Assembly: GCA_022823055.1 (NCBI GenBank) | Contig: JAJDXX010000044.1 | Location: forward strand, 1-34,332 | Direction: 5' to 3' | DNA length: 34,332 nt | Source: Candidatus Binatia bacterium | Lineage (GTDB): Bacteria > Desulfobacterota > Binatia > UBA9968 > JAJDTQ01 | Shown here: piece after piece, positions 1-10,492 of the stretch | How positions within the stretch are numbered: position 1 is the stretch's first letter | Layout of the letters: each line of letters starts with the position of its first letter | The notes under the pieces: model-generated | Told to the model about the DNA's origin: nothing | Seen by the model: the letters and a program-made list of their open reading frames with translations, nothing else | The model's database searches: none | Translations under genes and position numbers: made by a program

Positions 1-170
1 AGAAGTCGTTGTCGAGAATCGACATGCGCTCAAGGATAGCGCAGATCGAATCGTGTTACCAGCCCATCCTTGCACACCTTCGGTTCGGCGTGGATAATGA
101 CCCGGCAGACACGGGACTCCACGGCATGCCTGAACGCTTACGTGTGGCAGCCTCATTGCCCGGCCCCACC

Positions 171-202
171 CCCCTGGATTCCCGCTTCCGCGGGAATGAC
201 GG
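171..202 (+). repeat. dRS3-like palindromic repeat, type A
   Basis: The core is ATTCCC-N8-GGGAAT, in which the N8 (GCTTCCGC) extends the dyad. It is flanked by CCCCTGG on the left and GACG on the right. The same unit recurs at 27773-27801 (inverted) and 27842-27873 (direct), and a decayed copy lies at 27901-27960. The 20-bp core matches the published pattern of neisserial dRS3 elements. That is a resemblance in pattern, not evidence of common origin. Confidence 0.8.
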
Positions 203-234
203 TATGGGATGTCGGTGCTATTTCCAATCCAAGT

Positions 235-269
235 GGAGTATTGGCACAGTCTGTTCGGCGGGAATGACG
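235..269 (-). repeat. Dispersed repeat, type B (shares its left arm with type A)
   Basis: Read on the minus strand, this unit starts CGTCATTCCCGC-GAACAG and continues with CTGTGCCAATACTCC. Related copies lie at 27651-27682, 27716-27750 and at the right edge of the window from 34307. The first ~16 bases match the type A repeat, and the second half differs completely. A type A copy lies 32 bp away at 171-202, and the same A/B pairing is seen at 27716-27873. Confidence 0.65.
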
Positions 270-291
270 TTCCGTGACGCGGGTGCGGACA

Positions 292-1698
292 TTAGGTGCC
301 CGTCCCCTTCAGTGCCGCGATCATGTCCTCGGTGCGCGTGAGCTTGACGCGCGGGCGTCCGCTCTCCTGGCCGCGGGCGGTCTCGATCTGGTCGAGACGC
401 AGCCAATCCTCATAGGACACGTAGTCGGGCTGCCGCTCCCGCACCAGGCGCTCGGCGGCGGCTACTTCGGGGTGGGCGGGGGTCAGCACGGCGCCGTCCC
501 GCAGATCCTCCAGCATGCGCTCGACGGTCTCGACGGCGTCGGGCTTGTTGGTGCCGATAACGCCGCTGGGTCCGCGCTTGATCCACCCGGAGGCGTAGAG
601 GCCCGGCACAGGGTCGCCGCGATCACGGGCCAACACCCGGCCGCGATCGTTGGGAATCACCCCCCGGCGTTCGTAGAAGGGCACGTCGGGCAGTGGCACT
701 CCCAGGTAACCCACCGAGCGGAAGACAATATCGGCGGGGATGGTCTCGTGCTCGTCGGTGGGTCGCGGGCGCAGGGAGCCGTTGTCCGCGTGGAGCTCGT
801 TCCGCACCAGGCGGACGGCGCGCACCCGCCCGTCGCCGTCGCCGATCAGCTCGGTGGGCGACAGCAGGAAGCGGATATGGAGGCGGCGCGGCTTGCCGGT
901 GGGCGGCTGGGCGGCGTAGCGCTGGAGGATCTCGATCTTGCGGACCAGGGCCTTGTCCGGGTGGGCGTCCACGTCGGCCTGGCTGAGAGCGTCGAGCCGG
1001 GCCTCCTCGGGGAGCACCTCGACATCGGCGCCGCCCAGCTCGCCCATCTCCTGGATCTCCGGGTTGGTGAAGGCGGCCTGGGCCGGGCCGCGGCGGCCGA
1101 TGAGGTAGACGTCGCGGATGCGGCTCTCGCGCAGGGCCTCCAGCGCGTAGTCGGCGATGTCGGTGACCGCCAGCTCTTCGTGGGTGCGGCACAGGATGCG
1201 CGCCACGTCGATGGCGACGTTGCCCACGCCGATGACGGCGGCGGATTCCCCGGAGAGGTCGAAGCGGCGGTCACGGTAATCCGGGTGGCCGTTGTACCAG
1301 GCCACGAACTCGGTGGCGGCGTGGCTGCCCTGGAGGTCCTCTCCCGGAACGTCCAGGCTGCGGTCGGTCTGGGCTCCGGTGGTGAAGCAGATCTGGTGGT
1401 AGTGGTCCTTGAGGTCGTCGAGGCGCAGGTGGCGGCCGTAGCGCACGTTGCCGTAGAAGCGGAACCGGGGATCGCGGGCGTTCCGGTCATAGACCCGCAC
1501 CACCGACTTGATCTTCTGGTGGTCCGGTGCCACGCCTCCCCGCACCAATCCGAACGGCGTCGCCAGTTCGTCGAACATGTCGATCTCGACGCGCAGGCCC
1601 TTCTCGCGAAACAAGCGCTCGACCACGTAGAAACCCGCCGGACCCGAACCGATGATGGCTATTCGCAGTGGATGATCGTCGGTCCCGGCGTCAGGCAT
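292..1698 (-). CDS. FAD-dependent ferredoxin/adrenodoxin-type NADP+ reductase
   Basis: This protein of 468 residues belongs to the adrenodoxin reductase/FprA family, which moves electrons between NADPH and a ferredoxin through FAD. The FAD-binding GSGPAGF lies at residues 17-23. It is followed by the family block FDELATPFGLVRGGVAPDH and by a second Rossmann motif, VIGVGNVAIDVARIL, for NADP. A GRRGPAQAAFT segment and the C-terminal GWIKRGPSGVIGTNK segment are also typical. The ATG at 1698 is preferred because GGAGGG lies about ten bases upstream; a TTG start at 1755 would add 19 residues with no visible purpose. The protein is probably cytoplasmic, and no ferredoxin partner is encoded nearby. 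The gene is divergent from adk. Family assignment is firm; the physiological partner is unknown. Confidence 0.9.
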   Translation of the reverse strand: MPDAGTDDHPLRIAIIGSGPAGFYVVERLFREKGLRVEIDMFDELATPFGLVRGGVAPDHQKIKSVVRVYDRNARDPRFRFYGNVRYGRHLRLDDLKDHYHQICFTTGAQTDRSLDVPGEDLQGSHAATEFVAWYNGHPDYRDRRFDLSGESAAVIGVGNVAIDVARILCRTHEELAVTDIADYALEALRESRIRDVYLIGRRGPAQAAFTNPEIQEMGELGGADVEVLPEEARLDALSQADVDAHPDKALVRKIEILQRYAAQPPTGKPRRLHIRFLLSPTELIGDGDGRVRAVRLVRNELHADNGSLRPRPTDEHETIPADIVFRSVGYLGVPLPDVPFYERRGVIPNDRGRVLARDRGDPVPGLYASGWIKRGPSGVIGTNKPDAVETVERMLEDLRDGAVLTPAHPEVAAAERLVRERQPDYVSYEDWLRLDQIETARGQESGRPRVKLTRTEDMIAALKGTGT

Positions 1699-1875
1699 GC
1701 GTAAGGTCCCTCCGGTGGCTGGTCCGTGAGATGAGTACGTGTTGCCTGGTGGCAATATGCACCCAACCTGATTCTACTCGATGGACCGCGTGGTTGCCAG
1801 CCTGAACCCCGGAGCGGCTTCGCCTTGATGGCGCGCGGTTTTCATGTTACCCCGTTTCTCGTTCTTAACGGGTTT

Positions 1876-1893
1876 CCACCCCAGCCGGGGTGG
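1876..1893. other. Hairpin in the adk leader
   Basis: CCACCCC (1876-1882) and GGGGTGG (1887-1893) form a 7-bp stem with a 4-base loop, about 100 bp upstream of the adk start. A short GTTT follows but there is no real T tract. It could be a leader structure or a chance GC dyad. The surrounding 1699-1991 region separates divergent genes and must hold both promoters, but I could not pick out convincing -35/-10 pairs there. Confidence 0.25.
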
Positions 1894-1991
1894 GTTTCCC
1901 GCCCGCCGACGGCAACCTCCGGAAATTCCGTCCGTGCCCGGTTTTTCGGGCGTCGGCTCGCGCGTGCGAGCATGCATCGGGGAGCACGTTG

Positions 1992-2657
1992 ATGCGCATC
2001 ATCTTGTTGGGTCCGCCGGGAGCGGGCAAGGGGACGCAGGCAGCGTCCATCGCGACGGCGTTCGGCATCCCTCAGATTTCCACGGGCGACATGCTGCGCG
2101 CGGCGGTCAAGGAAGGGACGGCGCTGGGCTTGCGCGTCAAGGCGGTGATGGAGGCGGGCGCCCTAGTTTCCGACGACGTCATCGTCGAGCTCATCAAGGA
2201 GCGGATCCAGGCGCCGGATTGCCACGACGGCTTTCTCTTCGACGGCTTCCCGAGGACGCTGGCCCAGGCCCAGGCGTTGCGCGACAACGACATCGCCATC
2301 ACCCATGTGGTGGAGATGGAAGTGCCGCCGGAGGAGGTGGTCGTGCGGCTCAGCGGCCGGCGCGTGCATCCGGCCTCGGGACGCGTGTATCACGTGACCT
2401 TCAATCCGCCGAAGACCGAGGACAAGGACGACGTCACCGGCGAGGACCTCGTGCAGCGCGACGACGACAGGGAAGAGACGGTGCGCCGCCGCCTCGACGT
2501 GTACGGCGAACAGACCGCGCCGCTGGTGGACTACTACACGCGCTGGGGCGCCCAGGAAGGCACGGCCGCGCCCCGCTACATCAAGGTGCCGGGCGTGGGT
2601 CCGGTGGAGCAGGTGGGACAGGCGATCCTGGCGCAACTCACCGGGGAGGCGTCGTGA
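1992..2657 (+). CDS. adk: Adenylate kinase
   Basis: This 221-residue protein catalyses ATP + AMP = 2 ADP in the cytoplasm. The P-loop GPPGAGKGT is at residues 7-15. It is followed by STGDMLRAA in the AMP-binding region and by [11 protein letters not shown]. The LID is the long form, [13 protein letters not shown]...FNPPK...[14 protein letters not shown], very close to E. coli Adk, and it lacks the four zinc-binding cysteines found in many Gram-positive enzymes. The ATG at 1992 has GGGGAG upstream and gives the standard [10 protein letters not shown] start; a longer frame from 1890 is not supported. The stop overlaps the start of the next gene (GTGA), so the two genes are translationally coupled. 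Confidence 0.97.
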   Translation: MRIILLGPPGAGKGTQAASIATAFGIPQISTGDMLRAAVKEGTALGLRVKAVMEAGALVSDDVIVELIKERIQAPDCHDGFLFDGFPRTLAQAQALRDNDIAITHVVEMEVPPEEVVVRLSGRRVHPASGRVYHVTFNPPKTEDKDDVTGEDLVQRDDDREETVRRRLDVYGEQTAPLVDYYTRWGAQEGTAAPRYIKVPGVGPVEQVGQAILAQLTGEAS

Positions 2658-3406
2658 GCGTGCATCCGCGCGTGACCGTCGACGACTTCGACGCGGTGCT
2701 CTTCGATCTCGACGGGGTGCTGACCTCGACGGCCCGAGTCCACTCGGTGTGCTGGAAGAGAATGTTCGACGCCTTTCTCGAACGGCGTGCCGCGGAGACG
2801 GGCACGGCGTTCGTTCCCTTCGACATGGACGGCGACTACAAGCAGTACGTGGACGGCAAGCCGCGCTACGACGGGGTGCGGAGCTTTCTCGAATCCCGCG
2901 GCATCGAGCTGCCGTTCGGCGATCCGGAGGACCCTCCGGACAAGCTGACCGCGTGCGGCCTCGGCAACCGCAAGGACCGGCTGTTCAACGAGGTGCTGCG
3001 CGAAGAGGGCGCAGAGCCGTTCGAGGGGACGATTCGCTGGGCCCGTGATCTTCGCGCCCGCGGCATGAAGACGGCGGTAGTGTCGTCGAGCAAGAACTGC
3101 AAGACGATCATGGAGGCCGCCGCCATCGAGGACCTGTTCGATACACGGGTCGACGGAGCGATCGCCCAGCGGCTCAAGATTCCCGGCAAGCCCGCGCCGG
3201 ACACCTACCTCAAGGCGGCCGAGGAGCTGGGCGTGGAGCCGCGGAGGGCGGTGGTGGTGGAGGACGCGCTCTCGGGCGTGCAGGCCGGCCACCGCGGCGG
3301 CTTCGGACTGGTGATCGGCGTCGACCGGCACGGCGACGCCGACGCCCTGCGCGAGAACGGCGCCGACATCGTGGTGGCCGACCTGGCGGAGATGCTGGAG
3401 GAGTAG
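2654..3406 (+). CDS. HAD-family phosphatase/phosphomutase (beta-phosphoglucomutase-like)
   Basis: This 250-residue protein starts with GTG inside the adk stop codon (GTGA overlap), with GGGGAGG just upstream. The HAD motifs are in order: DLDGVLTST (motif I, nucleophile Asp and acid/base Asp near residue 17), VVSSSKN (motif II), the Lys of GKPAPDTY (motif III), and [12 protein letters not shown] (motif IV). The large cap between motifs I and II and the KPAPD segment are typical of the subclass IA beta-phosphoglucomutase/sugar-phosphatase group. The substrate cannot be read from the sequence. Overlap with adk implies co-expression but not a shared pathway. Confidence 0.85.
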   Translation: MSVHPRVTVDDFDAVLFDLDGVLTSTARVHSVCWKRMFDAFLERRAAETGTAFVPFDMDGDYKQYVDGKPRYDGVRSFLESRGIELPFGDPEDPPDKLTACGLGNRKDRLFNEVLREEGAEPFEGTIRWARDLRARGMKTAVVSSSKNCKTIMEAAAIEDLFDTRVDGAIAQRLKIPGKPAPDTYLKAAEELGVEPRRAVVVEDALSGVQAGHRGGFGLVIGVDRHGDADALRENGADIVVADLAEMLEE

Positions 3407-3414
3407 GAGCCCCA

Positions 3415-3441
3415 CGCCCCGGACGCGGTTCGGCCGGGGCG
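3415..3441. terminator. GC-rich hairpin between convergent genes
   Basis: CGCCCCGG (3415-3422) pairs with CCGGGGCG (3434-3441) across an 11-base loop. It lies just after the HAD stop and just before the glnE stop of the opposite strand. It has no T tract on either side, so it is a likely 3'-end structure rather than a textbook intrinsic terminator. Confidence 0.45.
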
Positions 3442-3448
3442 CGGCGCG

Positions 3449-6448
3449 TCACTCCTCGCCGGTGAAGAACCTGTCGTAGCACGCGCGAATGCGTTCGCGG
3501 CGTCGCTCGTAGTCCCGCAGCAAGGCCGTGCCGGGCGACCGGCGGCCCTTTCCCTCATAACCCAACGCCAGCGCCACGGCGCGGAGTCTGTCGGGCTCGC
3601 GTTCAAGCACGTGGGTGTCGTGGTCGCGCTCGATCCGCAGGCGGTGCCCCAGGCGCCGCAGGAACCGGTATCCTTCCACCAGGGTGCGGTGGTCCCGCGC
3701 TCCCAGGAGTCGCAGGCCCCGAAGCGCGTCCGCGGCGCTCAGTGTATCCTTGACGCGCAGCTCGGGGTGATCGTGGCCGAAGCGCAGTTGCAGCATCTGC
3801 ACCAGGAACTCCACGTCCACCAGTCCGCCTCGTCCGGTCTTGACGTCGAAGCGGGAACCGTCCTCGCGCGCCAGCTCGCGCTCCATGCGGATGCGCAGGT
3901 GGTCGATCTCCCGCACGTCTTGCGGACGGAAGTTGTCCTGGAATGCGAAGCGCTCGGCGATGCCCTCGGCCTCGGCGCCGAGGCCGGCGTCCCCGGCGGC
4001 GAAGCGGGCGCGGATCAGCGCCTGCCTTTCCCACAGCTCGGAGCTGGTCTCGTGGTAGCGGCGGAACGCGTCAAGGGACGACACCAGCGGTCCGGAACGT
4101 CCCGAGGGGCGCAGCCGCATGTCGAGCTGATAGGCGATGCCTTCGGCGGTAGGCGCGGAGAGGCAGGTGATGATCGTTTGTCCGAGCTTGACGTAGTACT
4201 CGTGGGCGGGCGGCGAACCCGTCCTTCCGTTCCCGGCCTGCGTTCCGTCCGGGGCGTCGTAGAGGAAGATCAGGTCGAGATCGGAGTTGTAGTCGAGCTG
4301 CCGCTCCCCGAGCTTCCCCATGGCCAGCACCGCGAAGCGTCCGGGCTCCGGCGCTCCCTGCCGGCGCTCCAGCTCGTTCCCGGCTAGAGCCAAGGCCGCT
4401 TCCAGGCACGCCTCGGCCAGGCCGGTCAGTTGCGCGATGGCATCGTCGAACTCCAGCTCGCCGCCGAGGTCGTGGAGACCGAGCCGGAGGAACTCCTCGA
4501 CGCGGTAGCGTCTCAGGTGATCGAGCCGCTCCTCCAGGTCCCTGTCCTCCGCCATGGCGGCCCGGAGTTCCTCCAGCATCTCGGTCCGTGTCTTCACGAC
4601 CCGCGTAAGGTCCACCCGGATCAAGCTGTCCAGCAACTCGGGGCGGTTCACGAACAGCTCCGACAGGAACCGGCTGTGCGCGAAGAGGTCGATGAGCAGG
4701 CGCGTGGTCTTGGGGTTCTCCGCCAGCAGGGAGAGGAAACCGGTGCGGGCGCCGATGCGGCAGCCGAACCGGGCCATGTGGTGCAGCGCCTGCTGTGGCT
4801 CCGCCGACCCGGCAATGGCTTCCATCAGGGCCGGCATCAGGTCGCGCATGACCTTGCGGCGTTTGGGGCCGGGGGGCGTGGCGCCGCTGCCGTCACGCAC
4901 CGCCAGGAGGTCCCGGTAGCCCTTGTCCGGATCGGCGAACCCGTGTTCCCGGAGGGCCTGGACCACCGCCTCCCGGCGGTCGAGCTCCAGCCACACCCCC
5001 GCTTCCGGCCGCGCGCCGTGCGCGGCGGTCTCCGCGCGCGCGCCGTAGAAGAGCCGCTGGAAGGACGCGCGCACGACGCCGGTATGGGTTTGGTAGTCCT
5101 GCCAAAAGGCCTGCTCTTCGGCGTCGCGCGGCTCCAGGTAGCCGAGCCGCCGCGCCAGTGTCCGCTCGTGCGCGGCGCCGTCGGGGATCTCGTGGGTCTG
5201 CTGATGGGCGAGGATCTGGATCTTGTGCTCCACGTTCCGCAGGAAACGGTAGGCCGCGCTCAGGGCCTCGCTTTCCTCCGCGGGCACGTAGCCGTGGCGG
5301 GACAACTCCGCCAGGGCCTCGAGGCTGTTGCGTTGCCGGATGCGCGCGTCGTATCCGCCGTTCACCAGTTGCAGCGCCTGAATGAAGAACTCCACCTCGC
5401 GAATGCCGCCGTGCCCAAGCTTGACGTTGCGCCGCGCGCCGTCGCCGCCGGCAAGTTGTTGGCGCTCGATGCGCGCCTTCATTTCGCGCAGCTCTTCCAC
5501 CGTGGAGAAGTCGAGGTAGCGGCGGTAGACGAACGGCCGGATGTCTTCCAGGAATGCTTCGCCCAGCTCGATGTCGCCGGCCACGGGCCGGGCCTTGATC
5601 AGCGCCGACCGCTCCCAGCACTGGCCCCAGGACTCGTAGTAGAGCGACGCCGCGGCCACCGGCTGTGCGCTGGGTCCCTGGCTGCCCATGGGCCGAAGCC
5701 GCAGGTCCGTGCGGAACACGATGCCGTCCTCGGTAACCTCGCCCATCGCGCGGGTCAGGTCCTCGGCCAGGCGGCTGAAGAACTCCGGCGGCGGCAGCGC
5801 CCGGGACGTGGCCGGCTCGTCGGTCTCGTACAGGTAAATGAGGTCGATGTCGGAGCTGAAGTTGAGCTCCCGCCCGCCGAGCTTGCCCATGCCGAGGATG
5901 ACGAAACGGTTGTGGCGAGACGACCCCGGCATGCGCACTTGGCCGTGGCGGCGTTCGAGGCTCGCGCGGCAGAACCGGTAGGCCGTGTCGAGGGTGAAGT
6001 CGGCCAGGGTGCTCAGCTCCGCGGTAGTTTCCTCCACCGGCGCGAGTCCCGCGAGGTCGCGGGCGCCGATGCGCAGGTACTCCCGGCGCTTGTAGCGGCG
6101 CAGCCTGGCGTGGAGGTCTTCCGGGGATGCGTCGGGGGCGACGGCGCCGAAACCGGCGGCATGCCCGGGGCGCGTCTTTGCCTTGGTGTGGATCGCCTCG
6201 GCGAAGGTCTCGCCCCAGGCGTCCGCCGCGCGGACAAGGATGCCGCCCAGGTAGGTGCTACCGCCCAGGAGCTGGAGCAGCATGCGGAGTTCCCGCGGAG
6301 CGAGGTCGGGCAGGGGGCGGGAACCGCCGGCCTCCAGCAGCCGGCCGAGTTGCACCAGGGCGGTCTCGGGAGATGCCGCCCACCGCGCCAGGCGTTCAAA
6401 CCGCCGTCGTTGGGCCGGGGAGACGAGGTTGCGTAACGAGTCGCTCAT
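3449..6448 (-). CDS. glnE: Bifunctional glutamine synthetase adenylyltransferase/adenylyl-removing enzyme
   Basis: This protein of about 999 residues matches the GlnE family (E. coli form ~946). GlnE adenylylates and deadenylylates glutamine synthetase in response to PII signals. Two nucleotidyltransferase domains are visible. The N-terminal one has GKLGGRELNFSSDIDLI, with the Asp pair near residues 200-202. The C-terminal one has GKLGERQLDYNSDLDLI near residue 720. Each is followed by an LRPxGxxGP block and a KxGxGGxxxVEFxxQ block. The start is uncertain: ATG at 6448 (MSDSLRNLVS) has a weak ribosome binding site, and an upstream frame to 6544 would overlap the divergent gene. No other nitrogen-regulation gene is adjacent. 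The NtrC-type regulator farther along the window sits beside degP, not glnA, so a functional link is not implied. Confidence 0.95.
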   Translation of the reverse strand: MSDSLRNLVSPAQRRRFERLARWAASPETALVQLGRLLEAGGSRPLPDLAPRELRMLLQLLGGSTYLGGILVRAADAWGETFAEAIHTKAKTRPGHAAGFGAVAPDASPEDLHARLRRYKRREYLRIGARDLAGLAPVEETTAELSTLADFTLDTAYRFCRASLERRHGQVRMPGSSRHNRFVILGMGKLGGRELNFSSDIDLIYLYETDEPATSRALPPPEFFSRLAEDLTRAMGEVTEDGIVFRTDLRLRPMGSQGPSAQPVAAASLYYESWGQCWERSALIKARPVAGDIELGEAFLEDIRPFVYRRYLDFSTVEELREMKARIERQQLAGGDGARRNVKLGHGGIREVEFFIQALQLVNGGYDARIRQRNSLEALAELSRHGYVPAEESEALSAAYRFLRNVEHKIQILAHQQTHEIPDGAAHERTLARRLGYLEPRDAEEQAFWQDYQTHTGVVRASFQRLFYGARAETAAHGARPEAGVWLELDRREAVVQALREHGFADPDKGYRDLLAVRDGSGATPPGPKRRKVMRDLMPALMEAIAGSAEPQQALHHMARFGCRIGARTGFLSLLAENPKTTRLLIDLFAHSRFLSELFVNRPELLDSLIRVDLTRVVKTRTEMLEELRAAMAEDRDLEERLDHLRRYRVEEFLRLGLHDLGGELEFDDAIAQLTGLAEACLEAALALAGNELERRQGAPEPGRFAVLAMGKLGERQLDYNSDLDLIFLYDAPDGTQAGNGRTGSPPAHEYYVKLGQTIITCLSAPTAEGIAYQLDMRLRPSGRSGPLVSSLDAFRRYHETSSELWERQALIRARFAAGDAGLGAEAEGIAERFAFQDNFRPQDVREIDHLRIRMERELAREDGSRFDVKTGRGGLVDVEFLVQMLQLRFGHDHPELRVKDTLSAADALRGLRLLGARDHRTLVEGYRFLRRLGHRLRIERDHDTHVLEREPDRLRAVALALGYEGKGRRSPGTALLRDYERRRERIRACYDRFFTGEE

Positions 6449-6528
6449 GAGCGGAAGACCGAAGGAAAGCGGGTTGTGATTTGCGCAGTATTGTCCAAGA
6501 CGATAGAAAAGAAAACGAGGAGGGACCG

Positions 6529-7086
6529 ATGATACTCGAACCACAAGTGACTTTCCGCGACATGGAGCCCTCTCGCGCCATTGAGCAGGCCATACGCGAG
6601 AAGGCGGCCAAGCTCGACCAGTTTCATGATCGCATCACCGGCTGCAGGGTCGTGGTCGGATCGCCGCACCGCCACCACCAGAAGGGGCGGCTCTACAACG
6701 TGCGCATTGACCTGACGGTACCCGGCGGGGAGGTGGTGGTGAACCGGGACAGCGGCCGGGCCGCGGCGCACCATGACGTCCACGTGGCGATTCGTGATGC
6801 CTTTGATGCCGCTCGCCGGCAACTCCAGGAATACGCGCGCCGCCGGCGCGGCGAAGTGAAGACGCATGCGGCGGAACCGCCGGCCCGGGTCAGCAAGCTC
6901 TTCGCGGCCGAGCGCTATGGCTTCATCGAAACCAGCGACGGGCGTGAGATCTACTTCCACGGGAACAGCGTGGTGGACGGTTTCGACCGCCTGACGCTGG
7001 GGACGCGCGTCCACTTTACGGAAGAGGAAGGCCGGCAAGGCCCTCAGGCAAGCACCGTACGCGTGGCCCACGGACCGGCCGCGTAA
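6529..7086 (+). CDS. HPF/RaiA-type ribosome hibernation domain fused to a cold-shock domain
   Basis: This 185-residue protein has two parts. Residues ~1-110 resemble the S30AE/HPF/RaiA fold (MILEPQVTFRDMEPS, then IREKAAKLDQFHDRITGCRV and the HVAIRDAFDAARRQL helix), which binds the 30S subunit in stationary phase. Residues ~118-182 are a cold-shock domain with an RNP1-like YGFIET and an RNP2-like EIYFHGNSV, predicted to bind single-stranded RNA. The long-HPF dimerisation domain is absent, and the cold-shock domain occupies its position. The ATG at 6529 follows a strong GAGGAGGG; an in-frame TTG at 6481 is less likely. A clear intrinsic terminator follows the stop. The combination suggests a ribosome- or mRNA-binding stress protein. 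Confidence 0.85.
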   Translation: MILEPQVTFRDMEPSRAIEQAIREKAAKLDQFHDRITGCRVVVGSPHRHHQKGRLYNVRIDLTVPGGEVVVNRDSGRAAAHHDVHVAIRDAFDAARRQLQEYARRRRGEVKTHAAEPPARVSKLFAAERYGFIETSDGREIYFHGNSVVDGFDRLTLGTRVHFTEEEGRQGPQASTVRVAHGPAA

Positions 7087-7118
7087 AAAAAGGGCCGTCC
7101 CTCGGGACGGCCCTTTTT
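7086..7118. terminator. Bidirectional intrinsic terminator
   Basis: AGGGCCGTCC (7091-7100), a CTCG loop, and GGACGGCCCT (7105-7114) form a perfect 10-bp stem. It is flanked by an A run on the left (7085-7090) and a T run on the right (7114-7118), so it works on both strands. It ends the HPF/cold-shock gene and also lies downstream of the convergent rpoD stop. Confidence 0.93.
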
Positions 7119-7169
7119 GTCTGTTGGCGGGCGGGTTCGGCGATGGGTCGCGCGGACCCGGACCGATTC

Positions 7170-8687
<1,518 letters not shown>

Positions 8688-8938
8688 TTTGGCTTCCACA
8701 GTTTCCGTTACGCCGCGGGTCGAAGAGCCAAGCTCCTCCGAACCGGACGGCAAACCAACGATCCGTAGGTTAAAAATATCCGCCGCCCTCGCGATGACCT
8801 TGACGTCGGTTCAACGTCATCGAAGGATCGGCGGATCCGGCACGCTGCTGAAATGATTTGTTGAGACAGTCCCTGTGGACCACCAAGATCAAGCAATGCG
8901 ACTAAGCATTCGTCCTTGAGGAAAGCCAGCAACAACCT

Positions 8939-8967
8939 ACGGTATCACTGAAAATAATCGTTGTCAA
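8939..8967 (-). promoter_or_regulatory. Putative sigma-70 promoter of rpoD
   Basis: On the minus strand a perfect TTGACA (8962-8967) is followed by 17 bases and TACCGT (8939-8944), with TG one base before the -10 hexamer (extended -10). It would give a leader of roughly 245 bases before the ATG at 8687. The -10 keeps only T1, A2 and T6 of TATAAT. The same layout occurs upstream of two other genes in this window. Confidence 0.5.
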
Positions 8968-9006
8968 GCATGGCGTTAGGCCCGAACCGCCGGAGCGGGG
9001 GGCGTG

Positions 9007-10488
<1,482 letters not shown>

Positions 10489-10492
10489 GGGC

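Larger units (their letters stand above)
1..291. other. Intergenic region with dispersed repeats, no clear gene
   Basis: I see no convincing coding sequence here. Frames that are open across 171-202 translate the repeat into the LDSRFRGND-type peptide often seen when such repeats are over-called as genes. A minus-strand ATG at 23-25 could start a gene running off the left edge (M-S-I-L-D-N-D-F), but it has only a weak ribosome binding site and eight codons, so it is not called. The two repeats inside this region are listed separately. Confidence 0.6.

Noticed and set aside
1-25. Gene start on the minus strand at the left edge
   Set aside because: Only eight codons are visible and the ribosome binding site is weak.
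274-1704. Long open frame on the plus strand opposite the NADP reductase gene
   Set aside because: It is a high-GC antisense shadow with His/Gly/Val-rich low-information sequence and no motifs, opposite a gene with clear motifs and a ribosome binding site.
4430-6436. 668-codon open frame opposite glnE
   Set aside because: The opposite strand encodes an unmistakable GlnE; the frame shows shadow-type composition (AVPQAPQE, LVVDAV) and no domain.
6481-6509. TTGCGC-N17-TAGAAA as a promoter of the HPF/cold-shock gene
   Set aside because: It would leave a leader too short to hold the ribosome binding site comfortably, and the -35 is poor.
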